Of a DNA stretch of 64,000 bases, positions 16,315-26,220 are shown piece after piece. Each line of letters begins with the position of its first letter. Position 1 is the stretch's first letter. The position numbers and the translations under genes were made by a program. Source of the stretch: Lachnospiraceae bacterium (GTDB lineage: Bacteria > Bacillota > Clostridia > Lachnospirales > Lachnospiraceae); assembly GCA_015057025.1 (NCBI GenBank), contig SVFD01000008.1, positions 1 to 64,000 of the forward strand. The letters are read 5' to 3'. The notes under the pieces are model-generated. The model was not told the origin of the DNA. It saw only the letters and a list, made by a program, of their open reading frames with translations, and made no database searches.

Positions 16315-19239
16315 ATGAAGAAAGTTATCATTATCGGTGCAGGACCGGCAGGTATTACAGCAGGATATGAACTTTTAAAACAGTCCAATGAATATGAAGT
16401 TACTATTTTGGAGGAAACACCGTATATTGGCGGTATTTCCAGAACTGAAGTATACAACGGACATCGCATGGATATCGGTGGTCATCGGTTCTTCTCTAAA
16501 TCTCAGGAGGTAAATGATTGGTGGGAAAAGATTATGCCTATGCAGGGGGCACCGGCTTATGATGATGATAAACTGGGAAGAGATGTTCCTTTGGCGAAAG
16601 GGGGACCAAATCCTGAGAAGGAAGAGCGAGTTATGCTTAATCGAAGCCGCGTATCTCATATCTACTATAACAGAAAGTTTTTTGAATATCCTGTTAAAAT
16701 GAATATGAATACATTTAAAAATATGGGATTCGGTACTACTATGCAGGCCGGCTTCAGTTATTTGGGAAGTATGGTTGCTAAAAAGCCGGAGAGCAGTTTG
16801 GAAAATTTTTATATTAATCAATTCGGTAAAAAGTTATATTCCATGTTCTTTGAAGGATATACAGAGAAACTTTGGGGACGTCATCCCAGAGAAATTGACC
16901 CTTCCTGGGGCGCACAGAGAACTAAGGGGCTTTCTATTACAGAAATTGTAAAGGACGCTACAAGAAAAGTATTCCATAAAGAGAATAAAGAGGTAAATAC
17001 TTCTCTCATTGAAGCTTTTAAATATCCCAAGTTGGGGCCGGGACAGTTGTGGGAAGCTGCGGCTGCCGACTTTGAAGCAATGGGCGGTTCCATACATACA
17101 AACTGTCGTGTTATCCGCATTAACACTGATGGAAATATGGTTGAAAGTGTTACCTGTGCAGTGGATGGTATTACGATAGAGGAAAAGGCAGATATTGTAA
17201 TCTCTTCCATGCCGATTAAAGATTTAATTATAGGTATGACCAATGTGCCTCCCAATGTGACCGAAGTTGCAAGGAAGCTTCCTTACCGTGATTTTGTTAC
17301 GGTTGGTTTGTTAGTACCTAAGCTTAGAATTAATAATACGACCTATGTAAAGACTTTGGGAAATGTAATTCCTGATACATGGATTTATGTGCAGGATACC
17401 GGAGTTAAAATGGGACGTATTCAAATATTTAACAACTGGTCGCCATATCTTTTGGTGAATCCTGAAAAAACAGTATGGGTAGGTTTAGAATATTTCTGTA
17501 ATGAAGGAGACCGTTACTGGAATATGACAGATGAAGAATGGGTTCAGTTTGCAACCAAAGAATTGATTCAGATGGGTATTTTATCAGAAAGCGCCAAAAT
17601 TTTGGATTCGCATAAGGTTGCCGTAAAAAAAGCATATCCGGCATATTTTGATACGTATTCACGCTTTGAAGAGGTACGTACATATTTGGACGGATATGAT
17701 AATCTTTATTGTGTAGGACGTAACGGGCAACACAGATATAATAATATGGATCACTCCATGATAACAGCATTTGAAACCGTAAAAAATATTTTGGGTGGAG
17801 TAAAAGATAAATCCAATATTTGGAATGTAAATACAGAGAAAGAATATCACGAAGAAAAAGTAATTAAGAAGGAATCAACTGAAAACTCTGTTAAAAAGGC
17901 AGAAGATGTTATTGTAACACAGTCAGAATCGTCTGTAGCGGAAGAAAAAACTACAGTAACAGCGACTCCCGTTCCTCCTGTAAAACAAGTACAGGAAAAG
18001 GAAGAAGCTGTTAAGGAAGAAGAGTTAAAGGCCATGGTTCAGGAAGTACCCGCACCACCGGTGAGAAAACAGATTCGAAGAAATCCTAAGGTTGAACAAA
18101 CAGTAGCAGAAGAAAAGGTGATACCATCTGAAACTGTTGAAGATGTTGTATCAAAAGAGACCGATGCCGAGCCTGTGAAAGAACAAACGGTAATAGAAAC
18201 AGAAACCGTAGTTCCTGAAGCCGAAATTCATGTGTCCAAGTCCAGAAGTATTTGGGATGATGTGGCGATTGCGGAGGCGGAGGCACCTGTTAAAACAGCA
18301 CCGATTGTTGTGAAACCTGCTGTTATGGAAGAGGCAATTGAAAAAACTGTTACAGAAGTCAAAGAAGAAGTTTTGCCTGCGGAATCCAAGGCAGAGCCTG
18401 TTGCAGAAACAGATGCGATAAAAGAAGAAACGGTAGCAGAAGTTACTAATGCTGCAGAAGAGAAGAAGCCGAAACGAACCAGAAGAAAGAAAGCGGAAGT
18501 TGCGGAAGAAAAGGTAGAAGAAAAAGATTCTTCCAACGTAGAAGTTACATCAGAAGAAAAGCCTGTAGTTGAAGCGGAACAGGCTACTGTGGAAGAGAAG
18601 AAAACTACACGAACCAGAAGAAAGAAATCAACTTCTGCAGTAGAAGTAAAAGAAGAAAAAATAGCAGTGACGGTTGAAGAAGTAAAAGAAGAATCTGTTG
18701 CAGAAGTTGTAGAGGAAATCAAAGAAGAGCCTGTTGCAGAGGTCATAGAAGAAGTAAAAGAAGAATCTGTTACAGAAATCGTAGAAGAGAACAAAGAAGA
18801 ACCTGTTACAGAGGTCGAAGAAAAAATCAAAGAAGAACCTGTGGTAGAGGCTGTAAAAGAGATAACAGAAGACTCTGAACCGGAAACTGAGAAGCCTAAA
18901 AGAACCAAAAGAAAGGTGAAGGAAGAGAAAAAAGAGGAAGTAGCAGAGAAGAAAGCAGAAGAAGCAGTTAAAACTGATGAAACAGCTAAAGAAGAAAAAA
19001 CAGTTTCCAGATCTGCATCAGGCAAGACGATAGCCGGAAGAACAGCGTCTCACAGAGCGTCTTCTAACAGAAAAGTATCTTCCAGAACAAAAGCAGAAGC
19101 AAGCGAAAAGAAAGTTTCCAATATCGGTAAAGAAGCGGTAGTTGGAAATATGAAAGGAACTGTAATTAAAGCAAACGTCATTCAGAAAACACCTGAAGAC
19201 GAAAAAAAGAGTTCTAACGGAAGAAGCGGACGAAGATAA
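16315..19239 (+). CDS. FAD-dependent oxidoreductase (amine-oxidase/UGM-like) with long Lys/Glu-rich tail
   Basis: A 974-residue protein. Residues 1-505 are a FAD enzyme: dinucleotide fold [17 protein letters not shown], then [47 protein letters not shown] and a C-terminal [18 protein letters not shown] loop. This layout resembles UDP-galactopyranose mutase-like and protoporphyrinogen-oxidase-like enzymes common in surface-glycan loci. Residues about 510-974 are low-complexity, mostly Glu, Lys, Val and Ala, with three basic patches (KRTRRKK, TRTRRKK, KRTKRK), a 12-residue tandem repeat and a Ser/Arg-rich basic end. I know no family member with such a tail. It starts the glycan locus, with SD AAAGGAG. 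Confidence 0.72.
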   Translation: MKKVIIIGAGPAGITAGYELLKQSNEYEVTILEETPYIGGISRTEVYNGHRMDIGGHRFFSKSQEVNDWWEKIMPMQGAPAYDDDKLGRDVPLAKGGPNPEKEERVMLNRSRVSHIYYNRKFFEYPVKMNMNTFKNMGFGTTMQAGFSYLGSMVAKKPESSLENFYINQFGKKLYSMFFEGYTEKLWGRHPREIDPSWGAQRTKGLSITEIVKDATRKVFHKENKEVNTSLIEAFKYPKLGPGQLWEAAAADFEAMGGSIHTNCRVIRINTDGNMVESVTCAVDGITIEEKADIVISSMPIKDLIIGMTNVPPNVTEVARKLPYRDFVTVGLLVPKLRINNTTYVKTLGNVIPDTWIYVQDTGVKMGRIQIFNNWSPYLLVNPEKTVWVGLEYFCNEGDRYWNMTDEEWVQFATKELIQMGILSESAKILDSHKVAVKKAYPAYFDTYSRFEEVRTYLDGYDNLYCVGRNGQHRYNNMDHSMITAFETVKNILGGVKDKSNIWNVNTEKEYHEEKVIKKESTENSVKKAEDVIVTQSESSVAEEKTTVTATPVPPVKQVQEKEEAVKEEELKAMVQEVPAPPVRKQIRRNPKVEQTVAEEKVIPSETVEDVVSKETDAEPVKEQTVIETETVVPEAEIHVSKSRSIWDDVAIAEAEAPVKTAPIVVKPAVMEEAIEKTVTEVKEEVLPAESKAEPVAETDAIKEETVAEVTNAAEEKKPKRTRRKKAEVAEEKVEEKDSSNVEVTSEEKPVVEAEQATVEEKKTTRTRRKKSTSAVEVKEEKIAVTVEEVKEESVAEVVEEIKEEPVAEVIEEVKEESVTEIVEENKEEPVTEVEEKIKEEPVVEAVKEITEDSEPETEKPKRTKRKVKEEKKEEVAEKKAEEAVKTDETAKEEKTVSRSASGKTIAGRTASHRASSNRKVSSRTKAEASEKKVSNIGKEAVVGNMKGTVIKANVIQKTPEDEKKSSNGRSGRR
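18685..18864 (+). repeat. five 36-bp tandem repeats in the oxidoreductase tail
   Basis: Five consecutive 36-base units (residues 791-850) each encode a 12-residue motif of the form KEE(S/P)V.E(V/I)(V/I)EE(I/V), alternating KEES and KEEP. It is exact in period, with no indels. Confidence 0.85.
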
Positions 19240-19264
19240 ATAAGAAGAACGGAGAGATTCGGAT

Positions 19265-20605
19265 ATGTCCAAGGAACAGGATAAGGCACGGATTTTAGAA
19301 GCCGTAAAAGAGTATTGTGATAAATATCATATGCCTCAGACTGAGTTTAAAGAAGGAGACAGAATATCTTATGCATCCAGAGTATATGACAGTGAAGAAA
19401 TGACTAATTTGGTAGACAGTTGTCTTGATTTTTGGTTGACTTCGGGACATTATACGGATGAGTTTGAGAAAGAATTTGCCAAGTACTTAGGCGTAAAGCA
19501 TTGTTCCGTAGTGAATTCCGGCTCCTCTGCTAATTTATTAGCTTTTATGGCATTAACATCTCCGCTTTTAGGCGAAAGAAGTATTGTAAGGGGCGATGAA
19601 GTTATTACCGTGGCAGCAGGTTTTCCGACTACGGTTGCGCCCATTGTGCAGTATGGTGCAGTACCGGTATTTGTGGATATTGATATTGAAACTCTTAATA
19701 TCAATGCAGGTATGTTGGAAGAGGCATATTCGTCCAAAACAAAAGCGGTTATGCTTGCACATACTTTAGGAAATCCTTTTAACATAGCAGTGGTAAAAGC
19801 ATTTTGTGAGAAATATCATTTATGGCTTGTGGAAGATAACTGTGATGCATTGGGTACGGAAGTATGGATTGACGGAGAATGGAAGAAGACCGGCACCATT
19901 GGAGATATCGGCACTTCAAGCTTTTATCCGCCTCATCATATGACGATGGGAGAAGGCGGTGCGGTTTATACAAATAATGCATTGCTTCATAAAATCATTC
20001 GTTCTATGCGTGATTGGGGAAGGGAATGCAGTTGTCCCTCAGGTGTAGATAATTTGTGCGGACATCGTTTCGACGGACAGTTTGGAGAACTGCCGGTTGG
20101 TTATGATCATAAATATGTATATTCTCATCTTGGTTATAATTTAAAAGCAACAGATATGCAGGCGGCTATCGGCTGTGCCCAGCTTAAAAAAATGCCGGAT
20201 TTTGCAAAACGCAGAAGAGAGAATTATGAATTTTTGTATCATGAATTGGAAGACTTGGAAGAATATTTAATACTGCCCAAGGCACAAAAGAATTCTAATC
20301 CCAGTTGGTTCGGTTTTCCGATTACCTGTAAGGAAACGATAAAAAGAGCAGATATTGTTAATGTGCTGGAAAACAATAAGGTACAGACGCGAATGCTGTT
20401 TGCAGGTAATTTGATAAAACATCCCTGTTTTACCAAGCGTCCCAATGGAGGTAAGGATGATTATCGCATTGTGGGCGAACTTACCAATACGGATGTAGCA
20501 ATGGAAAGAACATTCTGGATTGGAGTTTATCCGGGAATGACGGAAGAAAAGCTTAAATTCATGGCAAAATGTATTCGGGAAGGGGTAAAGAAAGCCTTAG
20601 AATAA
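19265..20605 (+). CDS. rfbH: CDP-6-deoxy-4-hexulose-3-dehydrase (E1)
   Basis: A 446-residue PMP- and iron-sulfur-dependent enzyme that removes the 3-hydroxyl from CDP-4-keto-6-deoxyglucose on the way to 3,6-dideoxyhexoses. Two diagnostic features are visible. The aminotransferase-fold lysine is replaced by histidine (SSFYPPHHMTMGEGG, His224/225), and cysteines C193, C255, C257 and C265 keep the C-x-C-x7-C spacing of its [2Fe-2S] cluster. The enzyme needs a reductase (E3, ddhD); none is in this window. Its substrate is made by the rfbF and rfbG products encoded 27 kb downstream at the other end of the locus. SD CGGAGAG precedes the ATG. Confidence 0.93.
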   Translation: MSKEQDKARILEAVKEYCDKYHMPQTEFKEGDRISYASRVYDSEEMTNLVDSCLDFWLTSGHYTDEFEKEFAKYLGVKHCSVVNSGSSANLLAFMALTSPLLGERSIVRGDEVITVAAGFPTTVAPIVQYGAVPVFVDIDIETLNINAGMLEEAYSSKTKAVMLAHTLGNPFNIAVVKAFCEKYHLWLVEDNCDALGTEVWIDGEWKKTGTIGDIGTSSFYPPHHMTMGEGGAVYTNNALLHKIIRSMRDWGRECSCPSGVDNLCGHRFDGQFGELPVGYDHKYVYSHLGYNLKATDMQAAIGCAQLKKMPDFAKRRRENYEFLYHELEDLEEYLILPKAQKNSNPSWFGFPITCKETIKRADIVNVLENNKVQTRMLFAGNLIKHPCFTKRPNGGKDDYRIVGELTNTDVAMERTFWIGVYPGMTEEKLKFMAKCIREGVKKALE

Positions 20606-20627
20606 TGATGCGCAGGAGAGCGTTAAT

Positions 20628-22241
20628 ATGGCAACGATTAAATTGTTGGACTGTACTTTACGAGATGGCGGATACTTAAATGATTGGAAATTCGGATATG
20701 ATGAAATTATAACCGTATTTGAACGCCTTGTAAGTGCAGGTATTGATGTTATAGAAATCGGTTTTTTGGATGAGCGAAGAACCTATGATAAAAATAGAAC
20801 CATTCTGCCGGATGTGTTGTCTGTAAACCGCACATTTGACGGAATGGATAAAAAAGATGCTATGGTAGTCGGTATGATTGACTACGGAACCTGTTCCATT
20901 GAGAAAGTGATTCCCCAAAAAGACAGCTTTCTTGATGGAATTCGTGTTATTTTTAAAAAGCATATTATGAATGAGGCATTGGATTTTTGTTCACAGCTAA
21001 AAGGGTTAGGATACAAAGTCTTTGTGCAGGCGGTATCCGTTACCAGCTATAATGACGAAGAATTTGCAATACTTTTAAATAGAGTGAATGAAGTAGTTCC
21101 CTATGCCTTTTCCATTGTTGACACCTATGGTTTGTTGCATAAAAATCAGTTGATTCACTATTTTGAACTGGCTGATAAAGCTTTGGTGGAAGAGATATCC
21201 TTAGGGTATCATTCGCATAATAATTTTCAGTTGGGATATGCAAATTGTATTGAGTTGACAGAGAAAAAAATAAGTAGGAATCTCTTATTAGATGGTTCTC
21301 TTTACGGTATGGGAAAAGGGGCAGGAAACACCCCCATAGAACTGCTTGCCATGTATATGAGAGAGAATTACGGTGCAGGATATCATTTAAGCCAGTTATT
21401 GGAAGCAATCGATGTGACGATTATGGACTGTTACCGCACTACCCCTTGGGGATATGGCCTTAAATTTTTTATTGCAGCATCCAATGACTGTCATCCGAAT
21501 TACGTGGCAGCACTGATGGAAAAGAAAAAATTATCCGTAAAATCCATTAATGAAATTTTGCAAACTATTCCTAAGGAAAAGAAGCTTTTATATGATAGTG
21601 GATTGATAGCGGAATTATATGAAGAATATCAAGCAATATCATGTGATGACAGCAGTGATATTGTAAAACTTGCCAGGGAATGGGAAGAACGGAATATATT
21701 GTTAATAGGTCCCGGGAAAAAAGGGCAGGAGAGTTCACGTATTCATGAATATTGTAAAAAGAATAACAGTATTGTAGTTTCCGTAAACTTTATACCTGAA
21801 AATATCATGGTGAATTATGTCTTTATGAGTAATGCGAAGCGTTATGTGAAGCTTGCAGGGTATCTTGCAGATGCCATGAGCCGACAGGAAAATTTAAAGA
21901 CGATTGCCACATCCAATGTCACCCGGGCAAAGGGAAGATTTGATTACGTTTTGGCCTATGGAAATCTTTTGGATGAAGAGGCCCTGATTAAAGATAATCC
22001 GTTGTTTATGTTGTTGAAGTTATGTAAACAAATTGGGGTTAAAAGTGTTGCGCTGGCTGGGTTTGACGGATATGAAAAAAGTGTAGACACAAATTATGTA
22101 AATCCAAATATGGAATATGTCTTCAGTAAAGAAAAAGCGGAAGTTTTAAACGAGGATACGGCAAGCGGAATTGTACGTGCACAAATGCCCTGTCCGATAC
22201 ATTTTATTACCGAAAGCTTGTATGAAAGGTATTTAAATTGA
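20628..22241 (+). CDS. DRE-TIM aldolase-like protein with C-terminal extension
   Basis: A 537-residue protein. Residues 1-290 are a DRE-TIM (HMGL-like) barrel: LLDCTLRDGGYLNDW with the RD pair (Arg12, Asp13), IEIGFLDE, and the metal-binding H-x-H in YHSHNNFQLGYAN (about residue 195), as in 4-hydroxy-2-oxovalerate aldolases. These enzymes make or break C-C bonds next to pyruvate. The remaining 200 residues contain NILLIGPGKKGQESSRIHEYCKK and are not assigned. Similar proteins occur in O-antigen loci. It lies between rfbH and the thiamine-diphosphate enzyme gene, with a single base before the latter's ATG, so it probably acts in the same sugar pathway. Confidence 0.75.
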   Translation: MATIKLLDCTLRDGGYLNDWKFGYDEIITVFERLVSAGIDVIEIGFLDERRTYDKNRTILPDVLSVNRTFDGMDKKDAMVVGMIDYGTCSIEKVIPQKDSFLDGIRVIFKKHIMNEALDFCSQLKGLGYKVFVQAVSVTSYNDEEFAILLNRVNEVVPYAFSIVDTYGLLHKNQLIHYFELADKALVEEISLGYHSHNNFQLGYANCIELTEKKISRNLLLDGSLYGMGKGAGNTPIELLAMYMRENYGAGYHLSQLLEAIDVTIMDCYRTTPWGYGLKFFIAASNDCHPNYVAALMEKKKLSVKSINEILQTIPKEKKLLYDSGLIAELYEEYQAISCDDSSDIVKLAREWEERNILLIGPGKKGQESSRIHEYCKKNNSIVVSVNFIPENIMVNYVFMSNAKRYVKLAGYLADAMSRQENLKTIATSNVTRAKGRFDYVLAYGNLLDEEALIKDNPLFMLLKLCKQIGVKSVALAGFDGYEKSVDTNYVNPNMEYVFSKEKAEVLNEDTASGIVRAQMPCPIHFITESLYERYLN

Positions 22242-22242
22242 T

Positions 22243-24162
22243 ATGAAGAAAAAGGTTTCTGCAATTATTGCAGATTTTATGGCGAAGCAGGGCGTACGTC
22301 ATGTGTTTACCGTAACCGGCGGAGGTGCAATGCATTTAAATGATGCATTTGGACATCATCCTAAATTAAAATGTATTTATAACCATCATGAGCAGGCGTG
22401 TTCCATAGCGGCAGAAGGTTATGCAAGATTAAGCGGTAAAATTGCCTGCGTTTGTGTAACCAGCGGTCCCGGCGGAACCAATGCCATTACAGGTGTTTTA
22501 GGAGGATGGCAGGATTCTGTTCCTATGTTTGTGGTATCCGGTCAGGTTAAAAGAATTACCACAACCGAATATATGGATATACCAGTGCGTCAGCTTGGCG
22601 ATCAGGAATTTCAGATTACGGACTGCGTAGCCAATATGACAAAATATGCAGTTATGTTAACCGATGCAAAAGATGCTTTGTATCATTTGGAGAAGGCGTG
22701 GTTTCTCGCTAATCATGGTCGAAAGGGTCCGGTTTGGGTAGATGTTCCTTTAGATATTCAGGCTGCTGAGGTAGAAATTGAGACACTGCGCCATTTTGAT
22801 GAAGCAGAGTATGATAAATATGTCAGATGCTGTTTCGGAAAAGAAAACAATAATAAAAAAGATTATGTAAACTTCTGGTCGGGTTCTGCACAGGAAAAAG
22901 ATACAAAGTTACAGAAGGTTTTATCCGCAGATGCACCCGAATGGAAAGATGAATATGCAGAAACTGTGATTGCAGCATTAAAAAAGGCTAAGCGTCCGGT
23001 TATTCTTGCAGGAACAGGGATAAGGTTGGCAGACGCCCATGAAGAATTGCTTCAACTGATAGATACCTTAAAGATTCCGGTAGTGACGGCATGGAATGCC
23101 CACGATCTTTTATGGGAGGGACATGCTTTTGATTGCGGAAGACCAGGTACGGTAGGAACCAGAGGCGGAAATTTTGTGATTCAGAGTGCTGATTTTGTAT
23201 TGATTCTGGCGTGTCGCATGAATATCCGTATGATCAGTTATCAATGGGAGTACTTTGCTAAGGATGCAGTGAAAGCCTGGGTAGAAGTTGACAAGAATGA
23301 ATTATGTAAACCAACATTAAAACCGGATATTGCAATTCACGCAGATGTTAAAACTTTTCTTTTACACTTAAATCAAAAGCTAACGGAAGAAAAAGATATT
23401 TTATCTAATATGCAGCCTGATTGGCTTGCATGGTGTAGAAATATTAATATAAAATATCCTGCGGTGCGAAAGGAATATTATCAGAGCGAGAAACTGAATC
23501 CTTATGTTTTTATAAAAGAATTAACAAGTCGCCTTGCCGAAGATACGGCAATTGTCTGCGGAAACGGAAGTGCCTGCGTTGTTACATTTCAGGCAGCTCT
23601 TATAAAAAAAGGGCAGAGGTATTTTACAAATTCCGGATGTGCGGCAATGGGATACGGCTTTCCGGCAGCAATTGGTGCTTGTGTGGATGGAAGTTTACAT
23701 AATGTTATATGTATAGACGGTGACGGAAGCTTTCAAATGAATTTACAGGAATTACAGACGGTTGTACAGAACAAGTTACCTTTAAAAATAGTAATTTTAA
23801 ATAATAACGGTTATCATTCCATCCGTCAGACCCAGACCAATTTATTTAAGGGAAGAGAATTGGTAGGTGTTTCTGAAGCAAATGGTATCAGCTTTCCGAA
23901 CTTTGAGAAACTGGCATATGCGTATGATGTTCCGTATGTACGGATTGCAAATATTAAGGCGTGTGAAGATAAATTAGACGATGCACTTTCCATGGAAGGA
24001 CCGGTTCTGATTGAGGCAGTTGTTGACGAGGAGCAGAATTTTGAACCGAAACTTTCGTCAAAGGTATTACCGGACGGAACTATGGTTTCTCCGCCAATTG
24101 ATGATATGTATCCTTTTTTGGATAGGGAAGAGTATGAGGGAGTAAAAACGATTATTAAATAA
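22243..24162 (+). CDS. thiamine diphosphate-dependent enzyme (acetolactate synthase-like)
   Basis: A 639-residue ThDP enzyme. The N-terminal Pyr domain has VTGGGAMHLNDA and NHHEQACSIAAEGYARL with the conserved catalytic Glu50. The middle domain has KRPVILAGTGIRLA. The C-terminal PP domain has the ThDP motif GDGSFQMN...NNNGY (from about residue 491). Such enzymes decarboxylate a 2-oxo acid and transfer the two-carbon unit. Placed beside rfbH, it resembles the context of YerE, which adds an acetyl unit to CDP-3,6-dideoxy-4-keto-glucose in yersiniose synthesis. That role is inference. Its ATG directly follows the aldolase gene stop. Confidence 0.85.
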   Translation: MKKKVSAIIADFMAKQGVRHVFTVTGGGAMHLNDAFGHHPKLKCIYNHHEQACSIAAEGYARLSGKIACVCVTSGPGGTNAITGVLGGWQDSVPMFVVSGQVKRITTTEYMDIPVRQLGDQEFQITDCVANMTKYAVMLTDAKDALYHLEKAWFLANHGRKGPVWVDVPLDIQAAEVEIETLRHFDEAEYDKYVRCCFGKENNNKKDYVNFWSGSAQEKDTKLQKVLSADAPEWKDEYAETVIAALKKAKRPVILAGTGIRLADAHEELLQLIDTLKIPVVTAWNAHDLLWEGHAFDCGRPGTVGTRGGNFVIQSADFVLILACRMNIRMISYQWEYFAKDAVKAWVEVDKNELCKPTLKPDIAIHADVKTFLLHLNQKLTEEKDILSNMQPDWLAWCRNINIKYPAVRKEYYQSEKLNPYVFIKELTSRLAEDTAIVCGNGSACVVTFQAALIKKGQRYFTNSGCAAMGYGFPAAIGACVDGSLHNVICIDGDGSFQMNLQELQTVVQNKLPLKIVILNNNGYHSIRQTQTNLFKGRELVGVSEANGISFPNFEKLAYAYDVPYVRIANIKACEDKLDDALSMEGPVLIEAVVDEEQNFEPKLSSKVLPDGTMVSPPIDDMYPFLDREEYEGVKTIIK

Positions 24163-24174
24163 TCGGAAGATGTG

Positions 24175-25152
24175 ATGATTAAGGTTAGTGTGGTTATACC
24201 CATTTATAATGTTAAAAACTACATAGACAGGCAAATAAAAAGCATTATTGCACAGACCATAACAGAGTGGGAACTAATTTTAGTAGATGATTGCTCTACA
24301 GATGATGTCAGAGACCTTTTGGAATCTTATGTAAAAGCAGATTCTCGTATAAAAACGATTTACCATGAGCACAATTTAGGAGCGGCCATGGCAAGAGCCA
24401 CCGGCTTAAAATGTGCAGTAGGTGAATATGTTTGCTTTTTTGATGCGGATGATTGGGTTGAGCCGGAAACCTTGGAAGAGGTATATAACCTGATAAAGGA
24501 AACCAAGGCGCAAGTCGGCTGTTTTGCCCGTTATGAAGAATATGATAATTGCAGTAAAAGAATTCCTTTTAAAGATAAAGGTGTTGTCATTTACACGGGC
24601 GATGAAGCTTTGGGTGAAATGCATTGTTGCAAAAATATAAGATCTTCTACCTGGAATAAAATGTACGAGCGGACGTTGTTGGAAGATAATATGTTTGCCA
24701 AAACCAAAATGGTGGCAGAAGATTATGGTATGATGATTCAACTGTTTGAAAAGGTTTCGGTTGTAGTGCAGACGGATAAGCCGTATTACCATTATTGCTT
24801 CCGAAAGGGCAGTTCCCTAAATACCGGTTACAGTGATTTTTATAAAAACGGTTTTTATAATTATAAAGAGTATGAACCGTATCTTTTAGAAAAATATCCG
24901 CAGTATGGTAAAGATATAAAGCGATATCATCTGATTGAGCAGATGGCTATAGTGGTTTCCATGTTTAAAAATGACTTGTATGACCATGAGATACGTAAAG
25001 AAGTTACGAAGAACGTAAGGAAGCATTTGCATCTATTATTATTTGGCAGGGATGTGGATATTAAATTTAAAGTCGGTGCCGTGGCTCTTTGTATTCATTA
25101 TAAAATTTTAAGGGCCGGATATCGTTTGTTAAATAAAAAAAATATATCTTAA
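24175..25152 (+). CDS. family 2 glycosyltransferase
   Basis: A GT-A fold transferase of about 325 residues: VSVVIPIYNVKNYIDRQIKSIIAQTITEWELILVDDCSTDD, then FFDADDWVEPETLEEVY with the metal-binding DxD, and STWNKMYERTLLEDN in the acceptor half. It adds one sugar from a nucleotide donor to the lipid-linked repeat unit; the sugar is unknown. The preceding GTG is in frame, but the ATG fits the SD GGAAGA better. It is the first of four adjacent, related transferase genes. Confidence 0.88.
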   Translation: MIKVSVVIPIYNVKNYIDRQIKSIIAQTITEWELILVDDCSTDDVRDLLESYVKADSRIKTIYHEHNLGAAMARATGLKCAVGEYVCFFDADDWVEPETLEEVYNLIKETKAQVGCFARYEEYDNCSKRIPFKDKGVVIYTGDEALGEMHCCKNIRSSTWNKMYERTLLEDNMFAKTKMVAEDYGMMIQLFEKVSVVVQTDKPYYHYCFRKGSSLNTGYSDFYKNGFYNYKEYEPYLLEKYPQYGKDIKRYHLIEQMAIVVSMFKNDLYDHEIRKEVTKNVRKHLHLLLFGRDVDIKFKVGAVALCIHYKILRAGYRLLNKKNIS

Positions 25153-25181
25153 TGATTTGGTAAAATTTGCGGAGGCGTTAT

Positions 25182-26192
25182 ATGCAGGAAAAAGAACTTA
25201 TTACAATCATTGTGCCCGTGTATAACGGAGAGAAGCATATTGCCCGTTGTTTGGATTCTCTTTTTGCACAGATATATTCTTGCTATGAAGTATTGGTTAT
25301 AGATGACGGTTCCACAGATGAAACGGCAACTGTTTTGGAAATGTATCAAAAGAAATATGAGGATTTACGGGTTATATGGACTCCTCATAAAGGGGTATCC
25401 CATGCAAGGAATACAGGAATACAGAATGCATTGGGAAATCTAATTGCTTTTGTAGATTCTGATGATGAAATATTTCCGGAGTATCTTGAGGTTTTATATC
25501 AACTACTAATTATGTATAAGGCATCTGTTTCCGTATGCGGTTTACAACATGTAAGAACGGAAGAATCCGCACTTCCCTTGAAAGAGTCCGATGTCTGCGA
25601 TTTGGGAAATTATGAAGTTATGAATCCTACGGATTTCTTAAAGAGGATGGAGGAACCGTTTCGCTATGAGCTGACAACAATTTGTTGTAATAAGCTGTAT
25701 AAAAAATGTCTTTTTACAGAGCTTAAGTTCCCGGAAGGAAAAATATATGAGGATTCGGCAATGCTACAAGATGTGATAAGCAGAGCTTCCGTGCTTGTAG
25801 AGACAGATCGTAAGTTATACTTATATCATCGTGAAACAATTGGTATTACCCGTTCTGCTTATACAAAGCAGAAACTGGATGAAGTGGAACATTCAAAGCA
25901 AAGGATGTTGTTTTTTGAAGAAAAAAATCAGCAAGAACTATATGTTTTAGCAAAAAAGCAATATTGCTTAATGTTGTTAAAACATTATTATTTAATGAAG
26001 AAGTACGAGGCTGACTGTAAGGCGGAAATAGAGGAGCTTAGAAATGCGCAAAAAAACTTTTTGAAGGGATGGCAATGGAAAAAAGCACTTCCCTTTAAAG
26101 TGGCAACAGTTTTTGAATTTGGACGTTTTTGTCCGTATTTGTGTGGTTGGATTATAGTAAAATGGGATGCACATTTAGAAAAGTACAGATAA
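25182..26192 (+). CDS. family 2 glycosyltransferase
   Basis: A GT-A transferase of 336 residues: LITIIVPVYNGEKHIARCLDSLFAQIYSCYEVLVIDDGSTDE, AFVDSDDEIFPEYLEVLY with D-S-D in place of DAD, and CNKLYKKCLFTELKFPEGKIYEDSAM. The start at 25182 follows GCGGAGG by 7 bases; a TTG at 25167 overlaps that SD and is rejected. It is a paralogue of the genes on both sides. Donor and acceptor are unknown. Confidence 0.88.
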   Translation: MQEKELITIIVPVYNGEKHIARCLDSLFAQIYSCYEVLVIDDGSTDETATVLEMYQKKYEDLRVIWTPHKGVSHARNTGIQNALGNLIAFVDSDDEIFPEYLEVLYQLLIMYKASVSVCGLQHVRTEESALPLKESDVCDLGNYEVMNPTDFLKRMEEPFRYELTTICCNKLYKKCLFTELKFPEGKIYEDSAMLQDVISRASVLVETDRKLYLYHRETIGITRSAYTKQKLDEVEHSKQRMLFFEEKNQQELYVLAKKQYCLMLLKHYYLMKKYEADCKAEIEELRNAQKNFLKGWQWKKALPFKVATVFEFGRFCPYLCGWIIVKWDAHLEKYR

Positions 26193-26220
26193 AATATGAG
26201 GGTTATGAAAGGAGGCGGTT

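Noticed and set aside
16315-17830. Calling the FAD enzyme UDP-galactopyranose mutase
   Set aside because: The true glf is at 40597 with all its signatures; this one lacks the RYDNNYF-type region and is only a distant relative.
18228-19025. Long minus-strand frame opposite the oxidoreductase tail, Ser/Thr-rich
   Set aside because: It is the antisense shadow of the GAA/AAA-rich codons of the tail; no SD and biased composition.
25167-25181. TTG start for the second glycosyltransferase
   Set aside because: It would place the SD GCGGAGG inside the coding region.
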